Source: Phymorhynchus buccinoides
Lineage: Eukaryota > Mollusca > Gastropoda > Neogastropoda > Raphitomidae
DNA: 64,000 nucleotides
Direction: 5' to 3'
NCBI GenBank assembly: GCA_017654935.2
Contig: CM065698.1
Location: 46,666,206-46,730,205, forward strand
A model generated the notes under the pieces. That model was not told the DNA's origin and did not search any database. It worked only from the letters and a program-made list of their open reading frames with translations. How positions within the stretch are numbered: the first letter of the stretch is position 1; every line of letters starts with the position of its first letter. A program made the translations under genes and the position numbers. Positions 10,377 to 22,800 of the stretch are shown here, piece after piece.

Positions 10377-11702
10377 TATACAATGGCCCGTTCACGTACA
10401 TACATGGCGCATCAATAAAAACAAAAATGCTTTTCAATTTTTTATGAATTCAAATTTTATTTACATCAAAAAAGATTGTGATAATATCATGTTGGTTGGG
10501 TTTTCACATTTCAAAAGGCACAATCCGATTACCGGTATACTCTGTCAATGTGTAACACACACACAGAGCATAGAATCCAATTTCAACTGTCAATAGATTT
10601 CAAAAAGCTGTATTCATATCATATTGTAATAATAATATAACAATAATATGGTAATAATATCATTCAGCTGAATATCCAGATGAAAACAGGGCACAAACTG
10701 AAAAATACAAAGGAAAAGCCAGTCCAATCCTGTTAGTCAAGTATTTTGTCTTTGTTTCGTCAATGAAATTTATTTTGACGAAACTAAACCACATACGTTA
10801 TTATTCAATAATTATTGTATCCAGGGCAAATTGGTCTACAATTTTTTAAAGCTTAGAAAAACTGTGTAACATTTTTTCAACTTCCTACAAAAAATGGGAC
10901 TCTGTGAAAACAAGTTTAGAAAGAAAGCAGCGGATCAGAGAATGAACAGGCATTGAGATAATAAATGCAATGTCATACTTCGCCGCCTGCATGCAAAAGA
11001 GGCGTAACTCAACATTGGTCAACTTCAAAGCTATAAAATAAGAATTTTACAAAGATCAAACACTGATTGTGATGCTAAACTTTAAAAAAATGACGTAATT
11101 TGACCTGAAATTACCAAAATGTTGAGATTTCCATGCATGCGGGTGACGATTTGGTCACCAATAAAAAGTTGGCAACTGACAAAATGTCAAATTTGTGCAT
11201 AAGGAAAAACAACAGATTATAGTGATGTCCCGGTCATAGGACATTGACCTATTACAATTCAAAATGTCATATTGTGTTCTCCCCTGTCAGGACAAATGTC
11301 AGATGAAATTTTGAACATTGGCACGCTATGTCTTATTGATTTCTGCAAGAGCCAGGACATTGCCCTATTGATTTCTCTTGTGTCAGAACAGTTCGTCCGA
11401 TGACTTTTCGATCCTTGGTACATCACTGAACATCAACAGTATGCTACATTTGTTCAAATGTATGGAGAAAAAAATGATAATGAACTGGTATTGGCAGCAT
11501 GTCAAATCTGTGCGTCAAAAGCATGGAGCAAAATAAACACAAACCAATAATAATAATAATAATAACAGTACATTTATATAGCGCTTTACCTCAGATGAGC
11601 CCAAAGCGCTTTACAATCAATTATTCATCAACAGATAACAAAAAAACAAAAACACAAAAAAACAAACATTCAAGAGTGACACCAACCACCAACAGTGCAT
11701 AT
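10377..11702. other. AT-rich non-coding DNA with a LINE-tail-like piece
   Basis: No gene is seen. At 11549-11620, (AAT)n then TTTATATAGCGCTTTACCTC and AAAGCGCTTTAC resemble the 3' end common to many LINE/SINE families. Similarity between 11220-11430 and 58615-58835 (TTTCTGCAAGAGCCA, GGTACATCACTG) suggests an old dispersed repeat. Confidence 0.45.
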
Positions 11703-11880
11703 AAGTGGAACCTCCCTTATAAGACCCCCCATTATAAGACTCCCTCCCACATAAGATCTACTTCTCTGAAACATCGCCCTTCTTTGTAAATATTAAAATG
11801 ACCTCCCTTATAAGACCCCTCCCTTATAAGACCTCATTTTGGATGATTTTTGAAGGTCTTATAAGGGAGGGTCCACTGTA
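11703..11880. repeat. Pogo-like MITE (CAGTGGAACCTCC ends), copy 1
   Basis: The ends are AAGTGGAACCTCCCTTATAA and TTATAAGGGAGGGTCCACT, bordered by TA. The same family is at 28096-28340, 41040-41440 and 44872-45048, with fragments at 23277-23385, 24280-24305 and 38995-39045. The terminal sequence resembles pogo/Tigger elements; this assignment is from memory of the ends only. Confidence 0.75.
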
Positions 11881-12181
11881 TCAGCAATGTGTCATACTTG
11901 TGCATCAATAAAAAGCAAAGTAAAGGGAAAACATTAGCATTCTGAGAGATCAGCAGTACATATTACAATGTCATTTTAATGTTGTTCATCGATAAAATGT
12001 ACGGGAAAACATGAACATAAAGTTCTAGTGGCCATAGGTCAAACTTGTACACTTTTTGCACCCATTGTTTTTAATGCGGGGAAAAAGGCAACATAAATCC
12101 AATATCAGCAAAACATGACATCTTGCACCAACATAAAAACATGGCAAGAAACGGCCACTGGAAGCCGATTTCAACAATTCA

Positions 12182-12230
12182 TTACAGGGGGGGGGGCGAG
12201 GAGGGGGGGCAGGGGTTCAGGGGGGCAATG
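12182..12230. repeat. G-rich tract
   Basis: Runs of G interrupted by single bases. The surrounding 11881-12637 shows no gene; a short GGAAGGAAGG run is at 12418-12438. Confidence 0.8.
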
Positions 12231-12637
12231 CGTCCGATAAGCCTTGTACCTAGAGTACTAGTCTACATCGCGTTTGAAAACAATGTCGCGTTTGAAAACA
12301 ATGTGCTGTTTTCTAGACTCCCCGAAAGAGAGAGCACTTTCTCTTTAAGGCTCTTCTTCCGCAGATCCCCACGTCTTAAGCAACAGAACAGTCAGGTGTG
12401 ACCGTGGTCACTCAACGGAAGGAAGAAAGGAAGGAAGGCCACCTTCAAAACACCCCTTATCTCTTGATGTCGATCTGCCGTTACCTGGTTTTTTTTTGAT
12501 AATTTAACTTCCTTTTCAGGCAAAAATTTTAAAAAGTGAAATCCTTGTAAAATAGAGAAAGTTGCACCCATGCAAAAAGCATCTGGAAAAAGAAAGCAAA
12601 AAAAAAGAAGAAAGGAAGCATAAATTTATATTGGCTT

Positions 12638-12884
12638 TTAACCCTTTCGCTGCCAGCCATTTTTCAGCACAAAATGTCCATTAAACTTACCTGGGTAGAG
12701 AAAAAGATCTGTCTGTAATATTGGGGATTCCTCTGTGACACATTTAAAGTAAGGCCTATCCTTACCTCCCAAAATTAAGAGAATAGGGTCTTTTGGATAA
12801 CAGACATTGATTTGATGCCTTTTAGTGACATGGGTGTTAAACCATTGTGGTGCAAAAATGCGACGCTAGTGGTGAAAGGGTTAA
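12638..12884. repeat. TTAA-type (piggyBac-like) MITE, copy 2
   Basis: It is bounded by TTAACCCTTTCGCTGCCAGC and GGTGAAAGGGTTAA, intact with TTAA at both ends. The interior matches 172-424. Confidence 0.85.
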
Positions 12885-13101
12885 TCAAATCAATGTGTAT
12901 AGAGCAGGTGTAAAAAAAAAGGTAATAATATTTAGTGAGATCGGCATTGTGTCAGATTTGTTTAGCTGTTCATCAATGAAAAGCAGGGAGAAAAAAGTTA
13001 AAAAAGCAAAACAAAACAAAAAGCATACTAGAGCTTCAATAACAAGCGTGTGAGAAACAAAAAAATAAACTTTTCAATAAAAAGCATCAATAAAAAAAAC
13101 A

Positions 13102-13543
13102 TACCGTATTTTACAGACCATGAGCAAAGACTGTATAGCGGAAGATAAGCATCCAGTCTCTTTTCCCTACATGAGTAGTGAGGACAGAAACACTGGTTAT
13201 GTCCCTTTTAAACAGGACACATTTTACACGTCGATAGGCCAGTTGAATTCTCCGTTCAAGTTCCAGTCCGAGTTTTTGGAAAGCCTCCACTGTGAAAAAT
13301 GTACTGTCCGCACTAACGATAACTCTATCAGCCCGGTTCGCTGAGCTCTTAAAGTAGTCCATCTTACCCTTTTAGAATATCTTTGCTATGAGGCGATACT
13401 TTTTTCCTAGACTGAGACCCCTGCGCCATATAATGTGACTGATAACATAGTAAGAAACTATAATAACAAAATCTGAATTTTGTGTCAAATTTGGGGGGTG
13501 CGCCTTATAATCAGGTGCGCCTTATAGTCTGTAAAATACGGTA
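13102..13543. repeat. 'CGGACTATAAGGCG' element, longer copy 2
   Basis: The same ends as 7404-7575 (TACCGTATTTTACAGAC ... AGTCTGTAAAATACGGTA), but about 250 bp of extra unique sequence lies at 13120-13370. That stretch is open on both strands (about 75 aa plus, 83 aa minus). It could be a residual piece of the parent element's coding region; I cannot name a domain in it. Confidence 0.65.
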
Positions 13544-13737
13544 CCCAAAAAAGCCACACACACACACATCACCCCAGTAACTAATATCAACAATTTGTCC
13601 AAAAAGTATGGACAAATATACATGTAATAAAACAGCAGCCATATGTCGCAAAAATGCATCAATACACAGCACGGGATGGGGAGTGGGATGCAGTCAAACC
13701 CTTTTCCTTCACTTTGCAAGAAAAATACAATCCTAAT

Positions 13738-13867
13738 TACCTTCATAATCTCCATCAGAGTAGCTATCTGCAACATAGTCATCACTGGTGTCATCCTCAT
13801 CCTCACAATCACTACTTTCATCACTCATTTTCACCACGAGTGTGGCTCATTGTGCTAAGAGGGTTAA
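13738..13867 (-). pseudogene. piggyBac-like element, 5' end with start of transposase frame
   Basis: On the minus strand TTAA (13867-13864) and CCCTCTTAGCACAATGAG lead to an ATG about 40 bp in. The frame encodes an acidic stretch, MSDESSDCEDEDDTSDDYVA and SYSDGDYEGN, then a stop. A short acidic N-terminus right after a TTAACCC end is typical of piggyBac transposases. The remainder is missing. This is the only hint in the window of a coding relative of the TTAA MITEs. Confidence 0.5.
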
Positions 13868-15029
13868 CATACCGAGTTTGACGTCAGCCAACCATTTTTT
13901 TAATCATCCCCAAATTGTTCAAGTTTCTTATGAAATGAGATCAATTTAGATACACAATTCTGTAAACATGTGAGCACATTTTAAAAAAGAACACAAAAAA
14001 ACCACACATTCAAATTGCATTCAAAAACAGGCACATCAGGTTACTCTTACAATTGAGCAAACATGAGTAACTGAACACATATTTTAGCACTTGTTTGTCA
14101 TGATATGGTATTCAAAATGAGGTAGATCAATTTAAAAGCAGAGTTCAATTTAAGTTAAAGTTTGAACACATAAATTTATACTGCAATTAACTTGAGGTAG
14201 ATCAAATTCGCTATGCGTAATTCGATTTGAGTTAACATTTTTGCGCGCATTTTTATATTGCATTTTGAATTATTATTTAGATAATTCAACCAGTACAAAT
14301 CTGGTTAAAATAAATATAAGAGCACACGTTTTCATAGTACTGGGAATTGAGGTAGAGCAATTTACCCGCATGATTATTGAGTTAACGTTTGAGTACAATA
14401 CCGAGGAAACACACATAATGATAGGAACATCAACAACAGCGAAAGATCATCAATTTGCATTGCAAAACATAATAATACCATATAAATTAAAGCAATATTT
14501 GTATGTGTGTGTTCAAAATGAGGTAGTGTAGTTCAAATTATCAAAATCTTCAGTGAGCTCAACATATAGCTGAATTTCTTTGATTTTTGTTCAACATTAT
14601 CAACAATTGTAACAACGTGTATTAACAAACACGATTCAAAACATCTCTCAGATAAATCCTGCACCAGTGGTGTAAGCCTTTACAAAAAGTTCACTGAAAG
14701 TCGAAAATAACAACAACAAAATTACATGCAACAAGTAGTTTTCAAGATAGATATGCAAAATTAAAATTATACATTATCAATCCGAAATGGAGAAAAGGCT
14801 GAATATAAGAAAGAAAAAAATAAACGGGCAAGAAACAGAACACTTTCCACATGGGATTTTTAATAATATGAAAATGTCTTTGGCATTGAGACAATAACAT
14901 TATGCACAGCTAGGTCTGAGATCAAGGATACAACAATCTTTACTCCAAAAAAAGAATCCACTTTTCACTTGGTCGATACTTGGTTAAGTTGAAAAGGCAC
15001 TTTGTCGATTTGTTACGCCTTTGGAATAA
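13868..15029. other. AT-rich DNA, nothing recognised
   Basis: Several short spaced repeats of GAGGTAGATCAATTT and GAGTTAA occur between 14110 and 14400. No credible coding or RNA gene is seen. Confidence 0.5.
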
Positions 15030-15440
15030 GCTTTTTTTGGTAAAGGTCAAGATGTGCCCCCCTCCGTACATTTCTCGGCTCTCCCCGCATTTTCACACTT
15101 GCCTTTCTTACCAAACATTAAGCTGTATTTTATTAACCTTTTCAGCTAATTATCTTTGTTGAATAATTAATCGCAGTCATGATAAAGCCCATTATCTAAT
15201 AGGAGCCGCGGAGCATTTGTCACAGTCCTGGTTCATTGCGTTTTTCTGTCTTGCCTTTATCTTCTACTATTATTGAATGCATGCGCTCAATTATGTAAAT
15301 GGATGAAAATTAGTGTTAAATATAGGAAACAATAGAGAATGAAGTACCGGTACTCAATCTGCAGTAAGAAAGGCAAGACTGAAAAAGTGGAAACCGAGAA
15401 ATGGAGGAGGGGGGGGGGCGCGCATCTTTACCTTTACAGC
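15030..15440. repeat. Foldback element with about 110-bp inverted ends
   Basis: Left GTAAAGGTCAAGATGTG...TTTCTCGG...CTTGCCTTTCTTACC pairs with right GTAAGAAAGGCAAG...CCGAGAAATGGAGG...CATCTTTACCTTTAC. A related half-copy is at 48345-48420. A minus-strand AATAAA (TTTATT at 15129-15134) inside it is a possible polyadenylation signal for the perilipin-like gene, about 500 nt beyond its stop codon. Confidence 0.7.
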
Positions 15441-15474
15441 TTTTTTTTAGGCACTTCTAAAACCCTGTGTTCCC

Positions 15475-15600
15475 CAAGCTCTCCGGGGAGTTTCCTTGCC
15501 AGCGCTCTATGGAGTTTCCTTGCCAGCTCTCCGGGGACTTTCCTTGCCAGCTCTCTGGAGTTTCCTTGCCAGCTCTCCGTGGAGTTTCCTTGCACTTCAT
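15475..15600. repeat. Short tandem repeat, about 27-bp unit
   Basis: Five imperfect units of 'GGAGTTTCCTTGCCAGCTCT' type lie in the 3' UTR of the minus-strand perilipin-like gene, 40 bp after its stop codon. Confidence 0.85.
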
Positions 15601-15637
15601 GGACGGACACAGACAGGAGGCCATCTTGCCCGAGGCC

Positions 15638-15742
15638 TTAGCAGCCCACCAAGCTGTGGCCGACAGCCTGCAGGAGCTCCAGGAAGGTGGACAGGTACCC
15701 CGCCATGTGCATGATCAACTCCCTCGTCCTGCCAAGAGAGCA
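15638..15742 (-). other. Perilipin-like gene, exon 10 (terminal)
   Basis: Phase 0 acceptor TGTGTGTGCAG. It encodes CSLGRTRELIMHMAGYLSTF then LELLQAVGHSLVGC and TAA at 15640-15638. The acceptor and first 22 nt of this exon are the template of the tandem array just upstream. Confidence 0.75.
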
Positions 15743-18700
15743 CTGCACACACAGACATGTATATTACTAGATATCCTAACCACCTCATCCTGCCAGGAGA
15801 GCACTGCACACACAGACAGATAACTAGATATCCTAACTCCCTCATCCTGCCAGGAGAGCACTGCACACAGACAGATAACTAGATATCCTAACCATCTCAT
15901 CCTGCCAGGAGAGCACTGCACACACAGACAGATAACTAGATATCCTAACTCCCTCATCCTGCCAGGAGAGCACTGCACACACAGACAGATAACTAGATAT
16001 CCTAACTCCCTCATCCTGCCAGGAGAGCACTGCACACACAGACAGATAACTAGATATCCTAACTCCCTCATCCTGCCAGGAGAGCACTGCACACACAGAC
16101 AGATAACTAGATATCCTAACCACCTCATCCTGCCAGGAGAGCACTGCACACACAGACAGATAACTAGACATCCTAACTCCCTCATCCTGCCAGGAGAGCA
16201 CTGCACACACAGACAGATAACTAGATATCCTAACCACCTCATCCTGCCAGGAGAGCACTGCACACACAGACAGATAACTAGATATCCTAACCACCTCATC
16301 CTGCCAGGAGAGCACTGCACACACAGACAGATAACTAGATATCCTAACCACCTCATCCTCCTGCACAGACAGAGATATCCTAACCACCTCATCCTGCAAG
16401 GAGTGCACTGCACACACAGACAGATAACTAGATATCCTAACCACCTCATCCTGCCAGGAGAGCACTGCACACACAGACAGATAACTATATATCCTAACTA
16501 CCTATGTGCATGCAAAATTTAAGTCTCCTAGGTCCCTCTCAGGGCTCTCAGGGACCCCTATTTGGGGGTCTATGAAGAACTAAAATTCTAAAGGACCCTC
16601 CAAAAGAATGTCCCAGGGATGCACCAGAAAAATTATTTTAGCATTAACAATACCACTGGGACCCTCTATCCCGCCACTAGGACCCTCTATACTGTAAGTG
16701 AACGAGTCCCTGGGACCCCTTGTTTTGTGGGACAATTAGGAGCCCTGCCTCTGTTCAAACATCATTATGTAACACATAGATACATATATATATTCACATG
16801 GGTGAAGGCAAAACATTCTCTCAATCCTGAAAAGAACCATTTCAATGTCCTCTGAATCTTCCCAGTCCTGAAGTGGTGGCCACATTAAAAACAATTTCCA
16901 GTGTGTGTGTGTGTGTGTTTGGGTGCACAGGATCTGAGGATGAGTGGGAGTCATGTTAGAATTGCACGCCAATCGTCTTGTTTTAACCTGTCATCAATGT
17001 TCTTACTACTTTCACTCATGTGCATACAAATATGATGCATACTATATAGTCAGCCAGCAACAAGCAGACACATTCCACTGAAAACATTACCAGCTTCACT
17101 GCTACAACACAATACTTCCATACAAACGCAGGGGTGCAAGCGCAAGACGGTTCTAGACCTGAATTTCCTGAAAACCCAACAAGAAAAATCGTGAAAATCA
17201 AAAACCTGAAACTGAACTTCATAAAACCTCCTAACCATAAAAATAAAATCCTCAAACAGGATTCTCAAAAAATCCTCAAACAGCAAATTTTTTGTTCAAC
17301 TTGGCAACCATTGCACCAAAAAATTAGATCACTGCTTCCCAAACTTGCATTATGCCCAAATCTCTCAACCTGAATTTTTTGTCAAAACTAAAATACTCCA
17401 AATACCAGAAGCCACAATTTTGGGGCACTCCCCAAAACATGATGATAATAATATTACACGATACACTGTACTCACTCTGTTGATGAAGCGGTAAGCCATC
17501 TGGCGGCACCCTAACAGTAGCAGGCTGATAATACTACATGATACACTGTACTCACTCTGTTCATGAAGCGGCAGGCCATCTGGCGGCACCCTAACAGTAG
17601 CAGGCTGATAATACTACATGATACACTGTACTCACTCTGTTCATGAAGCGGCAGGCCATCTGGCAGCACCCTAACAGTAGCAGGCTGATAATACTACACG
17701 ATACACTGTAATCACTCTGTTGATGAAGCGGCAGGCCATCTGGCAGCACTCTAACAGTAGCAGGCTGATAATACTACACGCTACACTGTACTCACTCTGC
17801 TGATGAAGCGGTAAGCCATCTGGCAGCACTCTAACAGTAGCAGGCTGATAATACTACACGCTACACTGTACTCACTCTGCTGATGAAGCGGTAAGCCATC
17901 TGGCAGCACTCTAACAGTAGCAGGCTGATAATACTACACGATACACTGTACTCACTCTGTTGATGAAGCGGCAGGCCATCTGGCAGCACTCTAACAGTAG
18001 CAGGCTGATAATACTACACGATACACTGTACTCACTCTGTTGATGAAGCGGTAAGCCATCTGGCAGCACCCTAACAGTAGCAGGCCCCCGTTGGTCAGAC
18101 CAGAGGAAATGTCCAGTGACTGCTTGACCATCAGTTTTCCCAGTATAATAATATTCCATGATGATAATACTACACGATACACTGTACTCACTCTGTTGAT
18201 GAAGCGGTAGGCCATATGGCAGCACTCTAACACCAGCAGGCCTCCTTTGTTCAGACCAGAGGAAATGTCCAGTGACTGCTTGACCAATAGTTCGCCCACT
18301 GTCCACATCAGATGACAGAGCAGCACGCCGATCCTCTGTAGGGGGTCCTACAATAATAATAATAATAATAATGATGATGATGGGTTCTGAGTGCGCCAAC
18401 CACGAACAAAGCAAACCAGAAAACCCATAGGCCTACTGCACAGCCAGCCAGCACTGGCAAATCTGTGCAGCGCAAGCCGCAAGTCATGCAGGCAGGAACT
18501 ATCTAATTTTCAAGGCAGAGACACCACAACGGTCAGCAGCCACGTGTGTGCATGGGTGCTCCTGGGAAATGTCAAAAATCCTGCAAGGGAGCGGCCCCAG
18601 CAGAGTGCAGGGGCAGCAGCAGCAGCACACATGACACACACATTTACTGCTCTTTTTTCACCCCTCTAGACTAGTACAAGTGCTACATTCCTTTGAATAT

Positions 18701-19842
18701 AGCAAATGTCTTTCGTTGTCTTTCCTGCTGTCTCTTAACATTTATGTCTCTCTTTGTTTGCCTCTTTATCTCTTTGTCTCTCTCTCTCTGTCTCTCTCTT
18801 TCCTTTTTACGATTTCAATAGCATACAGACACTTGCTTGGGAAAATTCTGAATCTTCCCGGATTCCAAATTCTCCCATGACACATACATTGATACAAACA
18901 GACTCATGCATGCACACATACACACACACACTTTCTCTTTCCTTTTTACGATTTCAATAGCATACAGCCAGTTGCTTGGGAAAATTCAGAATCTTCCCGG
19001 ATTCCAAATTCTCCCATGACACATACATTGATACAAACAGACTCATGCATGCACACATTTCTCTTTCCTTTTTACGATTTCAATAGCACACAGCCACTTG
19101 CTTGGGAAAATTCAGAATCTTCCCGGATTCCAAATTCTCCCATGACACATACATTGATACAAACACAGACTCATGCATGCACACACACACTCTCTCTCTT
19201 TCCTTTTTACGACTTCAATAACACACCGCCACTTGCTTGGGAAAATTCAGAATCTTCCCGGATTCCAAATTATCCCATGACACATACATTGATACAAACA
19301 CAGACTCATGCACACACACACACACTCTTTTCTTTTTACGATTTCAATAGCATACAGCCACTTGCTTGGGAAAATTCAGAATCTTCCCGGATTCCAAATT
19401 CTCCCATGACACATACATTGACCAACAGACTCATGCATGCACACACACACTCTCTCTTCTCTCTCTCTCTTACCTTTGGTATGGGCACTTGTGCGAACCC
19501 TGGCAGGAGCTTGACGCACAGGTTCCACACACAGATGACAAAGTTGACCAGATTGTCCGCACACCTCTTGGGCAGTCTGTACGGCAGGGAGACCAGTGCC
19601 ACGCCCTGAAACCAACATTAGGTATCAGGTACTTGATAGTCACAGAGGCGTCTCTGTGAAATTTGGGTTGCTCCCACTTGGAGAGCGCGTCGCAGCCAGA
19701 GGCGAGCCACCCAATTTATTATTTTAATTTGCAAGCAATTTTTGTGTGACTAATAAGGAAGGAGGGAGGAAGCAAATTTTGACCAAATGACAACTTTTTC
19801 ATTGCCACTGGGATTAATGTGTGCTAAGTGCATGGGCACATG

Positions 19843-19873
<31 letters not shown>

Positions 19874-22800
19874 TCCATGTTCAGATCGTAAGGCCTAGTG
19901 CAAAGTGAGAGGAAAAATCCCCTGTATCCAGGTTCGAACTCGGGTTTACTTGACACGAAGCGAATGCGCTACCACTGTGCCACTCTACACCACTCATTGG
20001 AAGAAAGCCAGAAAGCCCTACCAGCCCTGCTCTTCAGTTCTTTTGTGTTAGACCTTGTTGGCTTTCACACTGAATTATAAATTTGACCAGATTGTCCGCA
20101 CACCTCTTGGGCAGTCTGCACGGCAGGGAGACCAGTGCCACACCCTGAAAGCAACATCACTCACTCAAAGCTGGCGCTTCTCAAGAATGCCAGAAAGCCC
20201 TATCAGCCCTCTTCCAGGGCTGCCAACCCTAGTTGAATGCAGATTTTGTGAATGGAGGGACTGTGTCACTCTCAAATCAGGGACACAGCCTGATCATCAG
20301 GGACATTTTAATAATGATCAGAAATGAAGTACAGTACCCACCACAACTTGACATAACATCATCCCTACCACCAGACTTATTGAAAAATCACACGCACAAA
20401 TTTCACAAAAAGCGTAAGTTTCGCCTTTTCTTCCTGACACAATGAAAGGCCATTTCTCCGTGTATGTCTCTCGAAATAAACAGGAACGCTTTGAAACTTT
20501 TTCTTTCTTAGAAGAAGAATCATCCTCACACGACCGTTTAGACGCCATTTTTTCAACCTTGACCAAACTGGCCAATGAGAATTTGGCTACAACAGCCAAT
20601 GAGAATTGATTTCACTGAACTACAACAGCCAATGAGAATTGATTTCACTGAAGATTTAACCAATCAGAATAACTCTCTGTAAAGAAGTTGATAGCGTGTG
20701 ATAAAAAAGGCTGCAAACCATGATCCGTGACGCGAACTGAAACCTAGCGCTACATGAACAGTTTTGTCCCCACTTTACACAAATGACTGTTGAAGAAACA
20801 CCGGCGGTTAATAGGCGGTAAGCGGTAGATAGGCGGCAAAAATTGCATAGCTTCCACGATTTTATCGATTTTCCGGGACGTTCATTCAAAAATTGGGAAA
20901 AACGGGATAGCGTCATGCTTTTCGCAAAACTCCGGGACAAATACGGCTATGCAGGGACGGTTGGCAGCCCTGCTCTTCATTTCTTTTGTGTTAGACCTTT
21001 TGGCTTTCACACTGAATTATAAATTTGACCAGATTGTCTGCACTCCTCTTGGGCAGTCTGCACGGCAGGGAGACCAGTGCCACACCCTGAAAGCAACACA
21101 CACGGGTGCAACTACACAAAATGAAAAAAAACCTGAAAGGCCGGGGTCTAATGAGCTAAATGGGGTAATGTCCCCCTGCAGCTGAAGAAAAAATTGATTA
21201 TTGAAAGTATTTTAGTGGGGTTTTTTTCCACAACTTATACAAATGATTATTTTACAGTGTTTGTAAAATACAGTAGACACACAAAGATCTTGTTTGACAA
21301 ATTAAAAAAAAAAGGAAGGAACTTCCTGAAAGCAAAACATTGATTTATGAAGGTATTTTAGTTAGTTTTTTTCCACAATTTATACAAATGCTTATTTTTA
21401 AGTGTTTGAAATATACAGTAGACACATAAAGATCTTGTTTTGACAAATTCTGGTAAAATTCAAAAACAGGAAATCCTTGTATACCAGGAAAATGTTGCAC
21501 CCATGAATATCACTCACTGGAAGAAAGCCAGAAAGCAGACCTGTTTACCCTTATAATGAAAAACCCGGAATTTGCCACCAAAAAAACCCCGGAATTTGAG
21601 AACAAAAACCGGAATTCACATGATCTGTACACGACTCGCGATAAAGCGGTTTCTTCTTCTTCTCCTTTCCGCGAACATCGGCGTCGATTTTCAATATTGT
21701 GATGATTTCTTGGCTCAATTTCGCCAGAAAAGTTTTATTAGTAAATTCAGTCACTAATTCTTAGTAAATTTTAGTATAAAACAAGCTGGAAAAAGCAAAA
21801 TACCTGGAAATGTCCACGATCGGACAGAGAAAAATCACTCAGCCGCGGATCGGCGGATGCCAAGTTGCAACTCGGCGCCATCGCGATCAATTTTCACTTC
21901 ATTTTCCGTTGAAAACTTCAAAATTCTCACATCATCGTATTTTCCATTGATAATATAATCTAAATTGACTCATTTCAAGCCCTAATTACAATCTCTACCA
22001 TTAAAAAACTGCCTGGAAAGCTCTTCGAATCGACAGTAAAAGTCTGACCGCCATTTGCTCAGTCCCAAAATAGATCGACCAAAATAAAAACATTATTTCA
22101 CCCCTTTAACCAATGAAAATGCAGCATTTAATGCATGTGACGTCAAGCACTACCCCTTTTCTGAAGACGTAGCGTGTTAGGTACACGTTTCGGTCAACCC
22201 TTGCGTCTTTTACTACGAACGGAAACAAATAATAGACGTTTTTTCGAAATCCGGAATTTTCAGCGTTCACCCGGAATTTACTATTTTACCCTGAATTTTA
22301 GCAAATTTCCGGAATAATTCCGGCTAAACCGGAATGGTAAACAGGTCTGCAGAAAGCCAGAAAGCCATATTAGACACAAGCAGCAGGTGCCAAAGACACA
22401 GAGTCAGGGTCCTCCCCCGCTCGTCATCACTAGGGTAGCCCCTTCTTTCAGTGCCCCCTCTATCTGGAACTCCCTACCCTATGAACTTCATTCTATTAAA
22501 TCTTTCCAATGTTTCAAAACCGGGGTTAAAACTCACCCCTTCCAGCAATACCTCTGATTTCTTTCTTGTCCTGTTTCCTGCCTTAAAACTATGTTCCCCA
22601 CATTGTGTGTGAGAGTGCGTGCGCGCATGTTTTTCTGTGTGCGTGTGCATGGTTGTGCTCGCGTGTAATAGTGGTTATAAGGTGGAATAGTGGTATAAGA
22701 CATTCGCCTGCCAATTTATATGCGTGAGTGACCCGAGTTCGAACCCAGGCCTTGACCTTTCTTTCTAGTTCAACAAGAAAATCAAACTGAACAGCGAGTC

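Noticed and set aside
15715..16474. Two long minus-strand frames of 251 and 210 codons with repeats such as GYLVICLCV
   Set aside because: They are produced by the 57-bp tandem array, contain many splice acceptors and have no start context or homology.
15723..16500. CRISPR-like regular array
   Set aside because: Units are contiguous tandem copies without unique spacers, in an animal intron. The same applies to 17441-18180 and 42010-44020.
17911..18414. 167-codon minus frame across the exon 9 array
   Set aside because: It reads exon 9 in the wrong frame and through donor sites; the supported frame for exon 9 is RIGVLLCHLMW...
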